Shown: positions 26,499 to 38,969 of the stretch, in pieces
Layout: every line of letters starts with the position of its first letter
Position numbering within the stretch: the stretch's first letter is position 1
From: Dendrophyllia cribrosa
Taxonomy: Eukaryota > Cnidaria > Anthozoa > Scleractinia > Dendrophylliidae
DNA: 64,000 nucleotides
Assembly (NCBI GenBank): GCA_024195265.1
Contig: JAJLRJ010000005.1
Span: forward strand, 35,792,605-35,856,604
Direction of reading: 5' to 3'
Position numbers and translations under genes: made by a program
The notes under the pieces: model-generated
What the model was told of the DNA's origin: nothing
Databases searched by the model: none
What the model saw: only the letters and a program-made list of their open reading frames with translations

Positions 26499-27094
26499 GA
26501 GATAGGACTGTCGAGTTCATCTTCATAAAAGCAAAATCTGTAATAGCATTTATAATGCAGCATCATTATTCGTACAAAGTCGTGATTGTAACTTAGATAA
26601 TTAAACAGTTCCTAAACTAACAATTGTTGCACTTTGAAAGTTAACTTCATCTAGTCGCTCTTTGTTGCTCAAGTAATGCAAAACAATTGAGCATCTAAAA
26701 CAAGCATGCAAAAATGAAAGAGCAAATGAATTAAGCTATCGAAACATTTTTATTTGCCTCTGAAACGAACACTGAAACGAAACGAAACGAAAAAAGAATT
26801 AAAATGAAAATATCAGCTTTGATATACCAATTAATAGAAAAAGTTATTTTCGATAACAGTCACCTAAATGCATGCACTGGGTACTCGGTTATTATGTTTT
26901 TTCTTCCAGGTATTTTCCGTTTAGATGAGAGACTGTGTCGTTTGAAGGGGAAGGTTCTGGAGGCCCGCCTCCGCTCCTCCACTTTATCTTACCAAAGAGT
27001 CTCATTTTTAACCCCCCCCCCCCCCCTTCCCATTCACCTCCCTATTAGCTCCCCCCTCCTATTAACAACCCTTTCCTCTCATAACGATGGAGAT
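26499..27094. other. Intergenic AT-rich DNA with a poly-C run
   Basis: No gene is recognised. A C15 run is at about 27012-27026. A short + frame from 26804 has no recognisable motifs. Confidence 0.5.
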
Positions 27095-27096
27095 TA

Positions 27097-27874
27097 GGGG
27101 TTGACACATTATGCTCCTAAAATCGAGTATTATGCTTTTTGGCATTGCCCTCAAAAGGGACTATTATGCTCCAAATTATGCTCGACTGTTGCTATTATGC
27201 TCGTAATTATGCCGTAAAAAAAAATTCCCGGACCACCGGGAAGCGCGAAAAAAATTTTTTTTTTATAATTATAGAGTAAAGTAAGAAAGTTAATACATGT
27301 AACGTAATTTGGGCACTAAAGCAAGCCTACAGTGCTCAATAGCAACGGAAACCACGTAGAACATTAAAATAGCTTGAAATTTTGTAGTTTTTACTTAATA
27401 AACGGACAATAGTAGCTTAAAAAAAAGAAATAACTGTTATGTTGCAAAAGGGCACTATTATGCCGGCAAAATGGCACTATTATGCCGGCATTATGCTCGA
27501 TGCTCCACTTATAGTAAGTAAGTAAGTAAAGTCGCGCACACGAGCCAGAAGGCTCACAACGGCCGGAGCTTAAACCCGGTTTCTGTAGCATGAAGCGACT
27601 AGGAATATTGCTACTCCCCCCTGGATGGGATGCTAGTCCATCGCAGGGTTACCCCCAGCATTTTTTTGTCGCCGGTACCCATTTATACACCTGGGTGGAG
27701 AGAGACAGTGTGGAGTAAAGTTTCTTGTCTAAGGAAACAACACGACGGCAGAGACCAGGCTTCGAACCATCGACCTTCAGGTTGAAAGTCCGACGCACTA
27801 ACCACTAGACCACCGTGGCTCCACCCACCTATAGTATTATGCTCGAAATTATGCCGGCATAATGTGTCAACCCC
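27097..27874. mobile_element. TIR element with subterminal ATTATGCT repeats, interrupted by a SINE
   Basis: The ends are GGGGTTGACACATTATGC and its complement, with TA at 27095-27096 and 27875-27876. Both subterminal regions contain many copies of ATTATGCTC or ATTATGCCGG. A SINE (27517-27826) was inserted later near the right end. Confidence 0.75.
27517..27826 (-). mobile_element. tRNA-derived SINE
   Basis: Read on the minus strand from 27826, the head resembles a tRNA of the Glu/Asp kind. An A-box-like TGGTCTAGTGGTTAG is followed by a B-box-like GGTTCGAAGCC about 30 bases on. The body ends in (TTAC)n repeats near 27517. The flanks ACTTATAGTA (27507-27516) and ACCTATAGTA (27827-27836) form a 10-bp target duplication with one mismatch. 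It is nested in the TIR element 27097-27874. Confidence 0.88.
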
Positions 27875-27884
27875 TAGTACAGAT

Positions 27885-28947
27885 CCGCCAGTGATAAAAG
27901 TGGCAACCTTTGTACACAGTTGCCAGTCAATAACACAGCACAGTTTCCATTGTAGCTCTCATTATTTTGTACTAAAATAAGAAAAAAATATTTTTTTTTC
28001 TCACTTTAAACCGTTTTCCTAAAGCTATATTTAATCGATATAACTTTAAAAAAAAAACGTAATTACGGTTAGTGCAGTACCCACCATTGAGGCCTAACAC
28101 TCGGTCACTAAGTGAATGATTACATTGTGTCGAATTAACCAAGACAGCGGCATCATAGGCACATAATAAAAAATATCAAACTTCAATTAACTTGCATAAA
28201 AAGAGAAAACAGAAGCAAATAAGGCTATCTATATATGTATCGAATATATTAAGTTAAAAATACATCAAATTTGCAATTTAAACAAATCAACTCCTTATTT
28301 ATACGGACAGCGTTCGAAGCTAGAATTATTCAATCACATGTTATTATTTGACTGCTTGGTTTCACTAGCCCCTATGGTTAATCCAGGCAGCCAGTATTCT
28401 ATTTAATTTTCAATTATTTCCTTCAAATGTAAACTGTATTTTTACTTGAGTACAAACTAAAGGTTGTTGATCAGTAAACTTAATATTACGAAATTTCCCT
28501 TTGCAACCGCACCACACCACTCTCCTTCTTCCCTCATTCGGCACACCTGGCCTTAACGCATGTTCAAGAAACTGATGTTTAATTATCAAAGGTTTTGTTT
28601 CACGCAAAATCAAAACAACTAAAAGTCAGTTTTTATGTGCTTTTTATATGCTTTAACTAAGACTTATGAAGGTAATATATAATAATTTTAATATTTTTTA
28701 TAATAGTGCATTTATGAGAAAAACGATCAACTTGACCTGAAAGGCATTGATGTGGGTTACTGAAAACTGACTTTTTAATGTTTAATTTAAATAATCTAAC
28801 TTGATTTACAAAGGTTTTTGTTTCACGCAAAATCTAAAACAACTATAAATCAGTTTTTATGTGCTTCAACCAAAAGAATAAAGTAAAAATAAAAAAAACA
28901 TAATTTCTTTCATCGATATCAGAATAAACTTGTAACTGGTATTCTTT
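27885..28947. other. 3' flank of the FReD gene
   Basis: AT-rich and non-coding. The part from about 28550 to 28950 is recognisably repeated at about 50600-50820 (for example GTTCAAGAAACTGA and TTTCACGCAAAATC). It therefore looks like the 3' UTR or flank of a tandemly duplicated gene. Confidence 0.6.
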
Positions 28948-29573
28948 TTAGGATGATGGTCTCAGTTTCATTTCAGTAAATTTGAGTGAAAGAGAACTTC
29001 TGAACGCAAGCCAGAGGGCTCCTCGGTGATCTTGTTTTTCTCCCAGATATTTTCAGTTTAGATTGGAGGAGTAGCAACTGTTGTACCACCAGGCACCAGT
29101 GTTGAACACAGCACAGTGTGTATAAATGTATCTGTCATTATCTCTATCTTTTGTGCTAAACGCCATGTTATTATGACTTGCTAACGAATCTCCCGCTGTT
29201 CCTGAATATGAACCCACTTCAAGTCGATACTTCGCTTGCTCGTCACCTGTGTTAAACCTGCCGTATTTTGCATACACTCTAACTCCGTGCCAGTCCTCCA
29301 GCTCCACTCGTAGAGAGCTGGATCTAGAGGCCGTCAGCCTGTGGATCTTATCGTTTCCTAACCAGAACTCACCCGTCAGCCGACCAAAGCCTGATTTGTA
29401 ATCGTTCCATCCCCGATAGAAGTCTACCGAGCCATCCCGTCTTCTCTGGAACACGGTCCATCCTCCAGCATCAGTGCGCATGTCGCAATAGACATTAAAG
29501 GATTCTCTACCGTCTGGGTTTACAGAGTACACTCCACTCTGAGTATAGCCTGCTTTTAACAGATCAGAGCAAT
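28948..29573 (-). CDS. FReD gene exon 4: fibrinogen-related domain with in-frame TGA
   Basis: The acceptor CGACAG precedes ATTGCTCTG. The domain starts DCSDLLKAGYTQSGVYSV and shows family landmarks: VYCDM, GGWTVFQRR, DGSVDFYRGW, GEFWLGN, and the Cys pair in YTHCAVF and YNSCYSSNLN. Directly after SNLN comes TGA (29055-29053), where the family has Gly in NGKY. The frame stays open for about 34 more codons (KYLGE ... LKFTEMKLRP, a typical FReD C-terminus) to TAA at 28950-28948. Annotation stopping at the TGA would lose this conserved end. Confidence 0.88.
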
Positions 29574-30329
29574 CTGTCGAAACAAAATTATGAGTCTTAC
29601 TAAGGAGAAGTTTCGTAAAATCACATTGTCAGTGAGTTAAGTACAAAAAGGAAGTTATCTGAGGTGTATTCAAAGAAACGGGAATTCTGGAGTCTAAATA
29701 TTAAAAACACACTCTATATATCCTGACGGCCCTTTCTTAAAACTCAACTCTGAACATTTTTGGATGAGGTTGAGCATGATAGCGAGAATTAACAAGGTCG
29801 AGGTTTGTGTTATCTGCCGAAGCCGTTTAAGGAATTTACGTAACCTATTCTGTGCTCCATTACGGTTAGGGCAAGCTTATATTATTAAAGGATGGAACCG
29901 GAGGGTAATGCAGGGAATATGAGTTCTAGTAATATACTGGTTGATGACTCTAGCTTTCAATAATGCGAGGAGGAAAAATATTTTTTAAGATAACGAGCTG
30001 TATGGGTTTTAAAGTTTTGCAAAATGCGAATCTTAAGTCAAAAGATTTGTTTTTCATTACTAATTTCAACTCAGGATATTCAAATGAAACGAAATTTCAC
30101 GAGTACTCTTGTATTGAATCAAAAATACCTACCGTTACACAGCTACTCAAAGGTTTTTATATTTAACAACACACCTCCTCTACCAGCATTGGATAAAGGG
30201 AAACTGACTGAATAAACTACACAAACTTATATGTTTAACTAATGAATTAATGAATTAACTAACGAATTTAAGTAATGAATTAATGATTAATTAATTAAAT
30301 TAATTAATGAAGGAATTAACTAATGAATA

Positions 30330-30488
30330 GACCAATTTCGATATATTAAAATTTATACTTGGCTCCGAGGCTTGGGGGAATAAAACAAAAGAAATCACAT
30401 TGAGGTTCAGCGTTGAATTATTCATTCTTTTGTTTTATTCTCCCAAGCCTCGGAGCCAAGTATGAATTTTAATATATCGAAATTGGTC
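30330..30488. mobile_element. 159-bp near-perfect fold-back MITE with TA duplication
   Basis: Arms of about 70 bp start GACCAATTTCGATATATTAA and contain CTTGGCTCCGAGGCTTGGG. TA flanks both ends. It lies in the last intron of the FReD gene. A single, diverged arm occurs at about 54620-54680. Confidence 0.85.
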
Positions 30489-30683
30489 TATTGAACTTTA
30501 TCTTTTCAGTAAAGAAAAAATAATTATGCATGTTTTCACTTTTTCAAGATACACGACTTTGTCTATAAAAAGTGTTTGTTTACTTGCCTGAAAGTAGCGA
30601 TCACAAAAATCTCTAAAAAGCTGCTAAAATCACAATTAGTGACCCTCGTTACTTTGTGCATTATTGATTCAATATTCACTCAC

Positions 30684-31229
30684 CTTTAGTTTGTTGAACT
30701 TCAATATAGGTCACAGTTTCCACGTCAGACACTCCTGCACTTGTTGCAACACAAATGTAATTCCCTGTATCCTCCTGTTGTATGTTTCTTATAACTAACG
30801 CGCCATTGATCTGCTGGCTTCGTCCAAATGGCAGTTGAGCTTCTTGCTTTTTCCAGCTGATAACTGGTTGAGGATCAGCAGTTGCGCTGCAGTTTAACGT
30901 CAACGTGTCAGCTAACCATGGAACAATTTTCACGGGTGGTTTAACAGTGAACCGAGGAAGAGAGACCACAACTAACTGAGTCCTTTTTACAACACTCCCT
31001 AACAGGTTAGTCGCAGTGCAGAGGTAATTATCAGAATCCACTTTGCGGACGTCAAGAAGTTTGATAACACTTCTGTTACTCTGTACTCTCCCATGCGGCA
31101 GCTCACCAAACGACTTGCTCCACGTGGTCACTGGTGTGGGATGACCAGTCACGTGACAAGTTGGGAGTGTGACGTTGCTTCCTTCAATGACGTGTAGAGG
31201 TCCGGGATCAACAGAAACAGAAGGACGAA
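30684..31229 (-). CDS. FReD gene exon 3: Ig domains 2 and 3, acceptor site lost
   Basis: Phase continuity requires the exon to start at TTCGTCC (giving VRPSVSVDPG after the preceding G). The two bases before it are TG instead of AG, after a TTTTGC tract. No nearby AG gives an open frame. The exon carries two Ig domains: Cys in LPTCHV and NYLCTA, then in LNCSA and NYICVA, with Trp in TTWSK and ISWKK. The donor G|GTGAGT is intact. Confidence 0.85.
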
Positions 31230-31728
31230 CAGCAAAATATAAACATATATATTATGCGATGTGTTTGCGAGATGATTGCGGAAGTTGCCATTACGCAGAT
31301 TGAGCTTCACTTGGGAATGAGTGACTCGAACTGCATATCAAAACAACGAACTAATAGATTTTCGTTTTGCTCAATAAAAAAAATCAAGATACCTATATTG
31401 CAGTTAAAAGTTAATGGAAACTTGACTGCGCAGTTATCGTAATAATAAACGTCAAGTAGAAGATTTCGGAAATGTTGTCGTTTTATTTCCCGTATTTTTT
31501 CCAAACCAACAGTTAATATTTTTTAACGAAAATGAAATTCGAGTCTTGTTGTCGTTTTAAAAGACGGGGAACACTTCTATTTCGCAAGGATAACAACGAT
31601 TTCTGTCACCAGTCTACCAAGCTTGCATGTATTATTACTCTTTGCTGTTTCATTCGACCAGATCTGTAATCAAATAAACAGTTGAAATATTGTTCATCAT
31701 GAACGTAAAGTCTTCTGCATAAACTCAC

Positions 31729-32400
31729 CATTTACTACCAGGCGCCCAACTGCGTGCGCTCGGCCCAAGATGTTTGTCGCTGAACATTTATACACACCAG
31801 ATTCACTTCCATTCAAGTTCTGTAAGCGTAACTTTCCTCCAGAAACCACTGACTGACTTATAACTGACTGACTGTTCAGTTTACTCCACACTACTGCAGG
31901 CTCAGGATTACCAGTAACTGAACACTGAAACGAGGCTGATCCACTCTCGTTAACTGTCAACCGTGCAGGAGAAACAACAACAGTAGGAGTTAAAATCGAT
32001 TCACCAGGCTCTCCTTTAGCTCCCGGCATGCCTGCGGGCCCTATATCTCCTTTCTGACCTTTAAGTCCAGTTTCTCCTGGCGGCCCAATAGGTCCCACGA
32101 TACCTTGCTTGCCGCTTTTTCCCGGCGATCCCATAATACCTTGATTTCCTTTGTTTCCAGTTCTTCCGCTTTGCCCTCTTTTTCCTCGGCTTCCTTTCTC
32201 TCCCTGCAATCCAGGTGGACCGGGAGGGCCTGGGGCACCTTGTGAGCACGTGAGGCCTTTTGATTGGCAGAGATGCGGCTTCAACTCTGATATAAATTTG
32301 TTAATTGTAAGCATCGTGTCCGCTGAGATTTTAGCGTTTGTTGTATTCTTGATTAAATCATCCTGGCGCTTGTTTCTATGGTGTTTGTAGGATTGAAGCT
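31729..32400 (-). CDS. FReD gene exon 2: furin-like site, collagen stretch and Ig domain 1
   Basis: The acceptor CGTAG precedes AGCTTCAATCC. The exon encodes HHRNKRQDD (furin-like RNKR), a linker with two Cys (HLCQSKGLTCSQ), then about 27 Gly-X-Y triplets from GAPGPPGPPG to GEPGES. An Ig domain follows, with Cys in FQCSV and YKCSA and the Trp in VVWSK. The donor is G|GTGAGT. The exon is fully open and undamaged. The collagen region could drive trimerisation. Confidence 0.9.
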
Positions 32401-33673
32401 CTACGAAGGAAAATCCAGAGACAAATGTATATTCACATGTTACCCGATTCACCCAGTGCTTATTGTGGGTGGTCGTTTGTTTTGTTCCTTTGGTACTAAG
32501 CACGCATGCGCATTAATCGTGTTTAAATCCTATTTAAACACCCAAATCGAAGCCAAAGGAAAGCAAATCGAAGTTAGGAACAAAATTGACAAAGAAACTA
32601 TTGAGCTAAAATTCAAAGGCAATCAGAAGCAATTTTTAAAAACCCTATAAGGAAACAAAAAATATGTTATTTTTACTTTATGACTGATTTTCGTTGTCAG
32701 ATACCAGAAATAATTGAAATTGTGCGCATTTTTATCCATTTTGGGTTCGTGTTTGAGCGTTTTATTTTTCGAGTAAGTCCAAAGCCCCCCAAATCCAAAG
32801 AAGCACATACTTAAGCCTTAATGCTCAGCATGCGCATTGATATGTAGCTCAGTTTTAGGCCGGGAGCGAGGAAACAAATGACATTGTAGGCGACGCATCT
32901 CAAACTCGATAGTCAACAAGAACACTACGAGTAGTGAAGTCAAGGGTCTTGTAAGTGCCCCTAAGGCACGAGAATTAATCCAATTGTTGTGATTTAACGT
33001 TTCTCCGCTCACACATCCTTAAACAACTGGTCTACATTTTACAAAAAGCGACTGGTATAGTCCTTGAAAACTGTGAAGGGCCGTGACCTCCACTGCATGC
33101 ATGATCGAGCAGAAGGAGAACTTCTCAATTCAAATTAAAACTTCAAACTTTCGGTCAAATGGTTCCTTACTCACGGCACAGTATATTATATCCTAACTTG
33201 TACTCCTTCTTTTGAGCCAGCCTTGGCGATAAATAAAGAAAATATTATTCGTTTCTCAAACGATGCGTGACATAAATATAAAGGTTATTAAAAGTTCTTT
33301 AAATTTGGTTGACCTTTAGGTACCGTGCGAGCGGAGTCGCGTGCAAGAATGTTGTAAAAAATCCCTCGTATTTTCAAACGCGTATGGTTGACTATTGAAA
33401 TCCTTTCGATAGGAAAATTTTCTTTGCATTGTACAATTTAAAGCAAGTAGTGATGTCTGCTATTAAAAACACAGGAGAAGAATCGGCGATTAAATTTGAG
33501 ACAAGACGCTGTGGGAGCGTATACTTGGGCGTCGTTGTATTAGGCATATTGGAGAATAATTGTCTTGGGAATCTGCATGCACGTTATTTCACGGTTTGAT
33601 GATTGAAAGTATTCGGATAGTGTGAGTAGTCTAACAAAGAAGCGCGTTAACCGTATAAAACAAGAAGACTCAG
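32401..33673. other. FReD gene intron 1, non-coding
   Basis: I see no gene and no clear element boundaries between exon 2 and the LTR retrotransposon. Short frames lack motifs. Confidence 0.5.
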
Positions 33674-33839
33674 CGCCAGTCAACGGAGCTTATCAACACA
33701 GCACAACAAAAGGCTTTTTAATCAGGAAAGGTAAACTTTAACCAAAACAGGACGAGAGCACGAGGAGAGGCGAAAACGCGCATGAGCCACGAAAGCGGCC
33801 TAACCGCTGACCTATGTAAAGCATACATAAATACTGGCG
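33674..33839 (-). repeat. 3' LTR (166 bp)
   Basis: By eye it is identical base for base to 38970-39135, which suggests a recent insertion. Inner flank on the element strand: A-rich tract. Confidence 0.9.
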
Positions 33840-33981
33840 TGATCGGCGCCTTTTTTGTTTTTTTTTTTTGGAGCAATAAAGGCAAAAACAATCATTGTCA
33901 AGTCTCTTATAAACCAGAACACGGTAAATGTACAGTATAAGACTGAACGAGAGTGCATATTTCTAGCAGTGTTCTTATTGA

Positions 33982-36900
33982 CTAAAAGTTAGTGACATAG
34001 TCTGCAAAGTGTACTGGAGGCCGGCGTTGTCGAGATGACCGTCTAGGAGGTGTGGTTTCATGAGCTGGATCATCACTTGCTATAGGCTCTATCAGGGGAG
34101 TGTCGCATGTGACAGGTAGGTCCTGATGAGTTGGATTGACTTGGGCAGCTGGAGTGGAAATCTCACACGGTATGTCTGGTGGTTGAGGGGGAGGAGGTGT
34201 TGGTGCTACTGGCACATCTTCGTCCTCAGAGGTATCGTCACTTGAGTTCGCATGGTTGCTGGTACTGCTAACATCAGCGGGAACCTTGTAGCATTCAGAC
34301 TTCTTAACGCGGTAGGATAAGCTTCTTAACTGAGACCCGACAAACTTTTGGACATTGCACCAGGAACCTTCGACAGAGACGACCAAGTATTGATCTCTGG
34401 AGCAGGATTTGTTGCGGTCTGAGTGGATGTAGATCAAGTCTCCCACTGATAGGTGTTGGGTAGGAAGGTATCGTTTAAGCGGGCTCTTAGACGTTTCACT
34501 GTGGGGATGATTCTTGTCACGCAGCTCGTGTTGTTTAGAGTTTAACTCTTGGTCAACTAGTGGTACTTGACTGTTGGAGAATTGATCCCGTTGCGTCCAC
34601 ATTTCTCGAGCGGATAATCCTTGGGAGCGAATGCGTGAGTTCAAAGTCTCGGTGGCTATGGACAGGTCTAGAGGAGATACAGCTCCACTCAAAGGATCAC
34701 GTCGAAGAATTTCCTGTTGAAGTTCTTGAATGGCTTTTTCCGCTATGGGGTTTTTGTTGTGATTCTTTACACGACCAAGCTCCACAGTTAGTCTGTGTTG
34801 GCTTAGTAACTCGTCACCAACAATGGCTCTAAATCCAGGGGCAGGATCTGTACGGATGACAGCAGGTGGACCGTCTAGTGGACGTAATGCTATGCACAGG
34901 CGGATCAGTGCATCACGAAGGGTAGGGCGTCGTTCGTCCTCCAGAAGTAGAGTGGAAGTGTAAGATGTGACGCATTCACGCACGACGAGTATGAGTTGAC
35001 GTGCACGTTTGACAACATCGGCAGCGAAAGACACTCCAACAGCTTCTGGTGGAGCACAAGAGGCCTGCTCAATGGTGGCATGAGGTGTCTTGCGGAGGGC
35101 AGCGCAACTGTAACAACTGCTGGTGACACGGTTGACGGCTTTGTCCATATCGAGGGCGAAAAGGTAGCGGTTGACTGCCATCTTCAGTTGGTGGGCTGAC
35201 GGGTGGCAGAATTGGATGTGTAGTGACACTAAAAGACCATCGAGGACTTGTCGTGGAACTATAATTCGCTCGCGTGTTGTAGTTAAAGGTTCTGTGCATT
35301 TGACGACAAGAAGGCCATCTTTGGAGATCGTAGCCAAATTTAAGTACCTTTTCACATCCTTAACATTAGTTACTTTTTTGGATGGCCGGGTGCCCTGTTT
35401 CAGGTGGGCATGAGTGCGTCGAAGGTCTGGACAATCAGATTGTATGGCTAGCCAGGCTGGTCTGTTAGTGAACGGGAGCCTAGCAGTCCCCGTCAGCACA
35501 TCTTGAATGGATGTATGACGTACTACTGAGTCTTCTGTGCGGGAGATGAAGCTGCACACTTGGCACTTTGGGTCGTTGCAATCGGGGGCGTTCCGACTGG
35601 CAAAGTCTGAGGGCAAAATGGCAGACCCGGACACGTGGCGGACGGTTGCTTGATAGCGACTGACGGTGGAAAGAAAGGTGGAAACACGTGGACTGGCAGA
35701 GAACTCTCCTCTGCATAGTTTCTCATAAGCCTGAACGCATGGTTGGCTATCTGAGAGAATACATGCCTTGTGATTAGACTGTACGAGATATGGACTGAAG
35801 TGCTTTGTGGCTGTAGCAATGGCTAAGGCCTCTATCTCACAGGGGAGCCACGATAGCTGATGACTTCTCAGTTTAGCGCTGAAAAATCCCGCAAGATGAA
35901 GGCTGTCAGAACGTGTTACGTAAAGAGTGGCACCAATTCCAGGATTCTTGGAGGCGCCATCGGTTACGATCCAGAGCTGGTCATTAGGCCGTGGCAATGT
36001 GATTGTGCGGTGTGAGGAGAGCGAGGCTTGAGCAGTAGAGAATGCAGAGCGGAGGTTATCAGTCCACAGGATTTCTTCTTTTGACAATCGGCCTGCGACC
36101 ACATCATCAAGGGGAGCCAGTAGCTTAGAGCACCCTGGAAGGACTCTGGCTAACACTTTGTACGCGCCAATAAACGACTTCATGCGACCCACAGTGTCGG
36201 GAGCGGAGCATGAGGCAAGAGTTGCGATTCGGTGAGGGCAAGCACGGAGGCTGCCAGAGGACCAGATCCATCCTAAGATCATGGTCGATTTAGGATTGAT
36301 TACTGTCTTTGATGCAGACAGACGCAGATCACAGTTGGCTAAGGCAGATAAGACTCGTTTCCAATTGTGTAGTAAGTCAGTAGGGGTGTCACCACCACAG
36401 TACAAGTCATCCGCAATTTTCGCAACAATGCCTTCCTGAAGTAGATCTCCTAGAACCCGGCACATGAGCTCCTCTAAGGCTGTTTCTGATCCGGGCATGC
36501 CCATTGCGGAGCGCGCGTAAACACGAACACCACGGAATGGAGTCGCTACACCACAATATCTCATAGATTCGCTTGCAAGTGGGATCTGATAGAATGCGCT
36601 TGTGAGATCTGTTGCAGCGATATGCTTCCACTGAGCAATGAGGCGCAGAGTAGAATCCACATTGGGCATGAGGGATGGCTGGGGCTTGCTGTATCGGCCC
36701 ACGTCTGCGAACGCGGTAACGAGGCGATGGCCACCATTGCTTTTTTTTACAAGGAAAGATGGGTTGAGGTACTCGACTGAGATTCCGGCGTCCTCGGGGC
36801 GTTTGAACACACCGAGTTGTTCAAGCTCATCAAACTTCTGTTGCAGTTCTACAAGCTTGTTGGGGGCATATTGAGGTAGGCGGCCTTTGCGCTGAGGGGG

Positions 36901-38859
36901 CTCTACAGGGCCCATGTTTACCTTGGCTTGAAAGGGACCAACCGCTCCATTGTACCCTGGAAAGTTAGGATCGAAGACGCTATCAAACTCACGCAGTAGT
37001 GAATGGAATTCAGCCGACACTGTAGGAGAAAGTAGGTTGTCTGGGTCGAGGCTGACCTGGGAGGAGTGGAATGAAGTGGGAGGTGAGGAGGTCTTCGGCG
37101 GGATGGGTTTGACTGAGTTATCACCATCGGTGGGGCTTGAAGGTACAAAGACGGGGCTCACTTGACAAAAATGCTGATTGCGTTTGAAAACGAGTGGTTC
37201 ACTAGAGTGGTTGGGAATGCGGATCCTGCCTGCGACACTGGACACGATACTGGGAGGTGGCCAAGGTTGAGATGCCGAGGACGTTTGTACACGAGGGAGG
37301 TCACTGCGTGGTTCGAGGGCGTACTTGGCATCCATTGGGGTGTCGGGAGGTAGGCTTACCTCCAGGAATTCTCCTGGCCATACAGTGGTCGTAGTAGGAG
37401 GAGCACGAAGGACGACTGCACGACGGACAGATTGATCATTGGCTTTAGGGGAGGCTGAACCGTAGGAATAGGTGGTGTTGTCGCCTAAGATGACCTGACG
37501 CCTAGCGGGGCGCACAGCGATGTCATTTAGCTCCATGAAAGGGGTACCGGCAAGTATGTCAACGTCCAGGTTTTCAACAACCAGGCCTTCAAATTGGAAC
37601 TGGTGGTTCCCACGAGTAAGGGACAGGCGGGTTTCCCCAATAACTTTTAAAGGAGAGGATCCGTCGGCCTGATGGGCGGATTGAGCGCTCTGGTAGACCT
37701 CAGCACCAAGTCGTTGAACAGCAGGGAGGCGGATCATATTGCCTGTAGCGCCGCTGTCGATGGTAAGTCGGACGGGATAGTGGCGGTAGAACATGTCCAT
37801 GTAAGGGGACTGTCTAACCTGTATCCGGAGGGCAGCAGTTGGAGGGTCAGGATCAAAATTCTCACACACTTCGCTCTCACGAGTACTAATATGGTTATCG
37901 CTTGTGTCGAGCAATGGGTCGTTGTCCAGAATATCAGCCACTTGCCGGGCCTTGGCAATGTAACGGCGGTCATCTTCTGGCAGGTTGGGGCATTCACTTA
38001 GAAAATGAGTGTGATCAGCACGACCTGACTGTTTGCACAGGGGGCAGGTTTTAGCACGGTAGTTGGCTCTAATAGGGACCTTGTTGACGGGTCGACTGGA
38101 ACGAGTAGGTCTGTGGAAGTTAGAAGCTGCAGTACGCATGACCTTAGCGTCATCTGAGGAACGTATTTCATCCAGTAAGGACTGTAGAGCCTGGGAAATT
38201 TCAGGCTTGATGGAAGCTAGAGTACGAGATCGCAGTTCAGTGCCGTACCTTTGCTTAACTAGCCTTGGTAGCTCTGGATGGATTAACTTAAGCCATGTAA
38301 GGACAACAAAGTTCTCTAGTGTAGGAGTTAACTCTTCGTCCTCGGTCAAGTTTTCACCGTGATGAGAGATATTGTTGCTATGTAGCAGACTATCCTCCAC
38401 AAATGCCATTAATCTCTGGTAGAGGTCTTCAGGGCGTTCGTTAGGCTCTAATCGGATGTCAACAAAGTCAATAAAATGAGCTCCTGTGACCTGGAATCCA
38501 AAATGGAGTCGAATGGCGTGCCATATGGATTCTATTGAGGTGGAGTTTTTGACCAAGGTACTCCTAGATATAATCGGGCAGTAATTTGCAATTTGACCAA
38601 GCATGAGCTCTAGCATACTGACCTTCTGTTGGGCAGTACGGCGTCTAGTGGTTGGAACGGGCTCGCCATCGTCTTCGAAGCCTCGAAGTGGGTCGGTTTT
38701 GGACTTTTTGGCCCATGTTGCGCCATCCACTAGAAACGATGCGAAGTTGGGATCGAGCGAGAGTGTATAGAGGAGATTTTGCCTCCAATTCTCAAAGGAA
38801 TTCACGGTTTCGGTTTTGGATAGGCACCACTGTTTCGGCGCTCGTTGGATACTAGCCAT
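33982..38859 (-). CDS. Gag-Pol polyprotein of LTR retrotransposon, intact
   Basis: One uninterrupted frame of 1625 codons plus stop from the first ATG. Visible in order with approximate residues: Gag (1-330) with a CPLC...H...C knuckle; aspartic protease DSGAT (about 366); reverse transcriptase with [10 protein letters not shown] and [10 protein letters not shown] (about 700-880, catalytic DD near 816); RNase H with [10 protein letters not shown] (about 965); integrase with HPSAHQL...CYSC zinc finger (about 1220-1253), and D (FAADVV), D (RTDPAPGF), E (PIAEKA) near 1283, 1338 and 1375. A Pro-rich, acidic tail follows. The order RT-RNaseH-integrase fits Ty3/gypsy or BEL; I favour gypsy by the RT connection. 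No frameshift separates gag and pol. All catalytic residues are present, so it may be autonomous. Confidence 0.93.
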   Translation of the reverse strand: MASIQRAPKQWCLSKTETVNSFENWRQNLLYTLSLDPNFASFLVDGATWAKKSKTDPLRGFEDDGEPVPTTRRRTAQQKVSMLELMLGQIANYCPIISRSTLVKNSTSIESIWHAIRLHFGFQVTGAHFIDFVDIRLEPNERPEDLYQRLMAFVEDSLLHSNNISHHGENLTEDEELTPTLENFVVLTWLKLIHPELPRLVKQRYGTELRSRTLASIKPEISQALQSLLDEIRSSDDAKVMRTAASNFHRPTRSSRPVNKVPIRANYRAKTCPLCKQSGRADHTHFLSECPNLPEDDRRYIAKARQVADILDNDPLLDTSDNHISTRESEVCENFDPDPPTAALRIQVRQSPYMDMFYRHYPVRLTIDSGATGNMIRLPAVQRLGAEVYQSAQSAHQADGSSPLKVIGETRLSLTRGNHQFQFEGLVVENLDVDILAGTPFMELNDIAVRPARRQVILGDNTTYSYGSASPKANDQSVRRAVVLRAPPTTTTVWPGEFLEVSLPPDTPMDAKYALEPRSDLPRVQTSSASQPWPPPSIVSSVAGRIRIPNHSSEPLVFKRNQHFCQVSPVFVPSSPTDGDNSVKPIPPKTSSPPTSFHSSQVSLDPDNLLSPTVSAEFHSLLREFDSVFDPNFPGYNGAVGPFQAKVNMGPVEPPQRKGRLPQYAPNKLVELQQKFDELEQLGVFKRPEDAGISVEYLNPSFLVKKSNGGHRLVTAFADVGRYSKPQPSLMPNVDSTLRLIAQWKHIAATDLTSAFYQIPLASESMRYCGVATPFRGVRVYARSAMGMPGSETALEELMCRVLGDLLQEGIVAKIADDLYCGGDTPTDLLHNWKRVLSALANCDLRLSASKTVINPKSTMILGWIWSSGSLRACPHRIATLASCSAPDTVGRMKSFIGAYKVLARVLPGCSKLLAPLDDVVAGRLSKEEILWTDNLRSAFSTAQASLSSHRTITLPRPNDQLWIVTDGASKNPGIGATLYVTRSDSLHLAGFFSAKLRSHQLSWLPCEIEALAIATATKHFSPYLVQSNHKACILSDSQPCVQAYEKLCRGEFSASPRVSTFLSTVSRYQATVRHVSGSAILPSDFASRNAPDCNDPKCQVCSFISRTEDSVVRHTSIQDVLTGTARLPFTNRPAWLAIQSDCPDLRRTHAHLKQGTRPSKKVTNVKDVKRYLNLATISKDGLLVVKCTEPLTTTRERIIVPRQVLDGLLVSLHIQFCHPSAHQLKMAVNRYLFALDMDKAVNRVTSSCYSCAALRKTPHATIEQASCAPPEAVGVSFAADVVKRARQLILVVRECVTSYTSTLLLEDERRPTLRDALIRLCIALRPLDGPPAVIRTDPAPGFRAIVGDELLSQHRLTVELGRVKNHNKNPIAEKAIQELQQEILRRDPLSGAVSPLDLSIATETLNSRIRSQGLSAREMWTQRDQFSNSQVPLVDQELNSKQHELRDKNHPHSETSKSPLKRYLPTQHLSVGDLIYIHSDRNKSCSRDQYLVVSVEGSWCNVQKFVGSQLRSLSYRVKKSECYKVPADVSSTSNHANSSDDTSEDEDVPVAPTPPPPQPPDIPCEISTPAAQVNPTHQDLPVTCDTPLIEPIASDDPAHETTPPRRSSRQRRPPVHFADYVTNF

Positions 38860-38969
38860 GGCTTGCGTTGTAAGCTCGTAGTGATGTAGACTTCTGTTGG
38901 CTCGTTTGAGAGAGTTTAAGAACGACTTTGTCCGCTCTTCGGCGAGGAATTCGATCGCCGCTGCCACCA

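Noticed and set aside
29053..29055. TGA as selenocysteine
   Set aside because: FReD proteins have Gly here and are not selenoproteins, and I saw no SECIS-like structure. A nonsense change is simpler.
34560..38855. Many plus-strand frames of 60-110 codons
   Set aside because: They are antisense shadows of the gag-pol frame.
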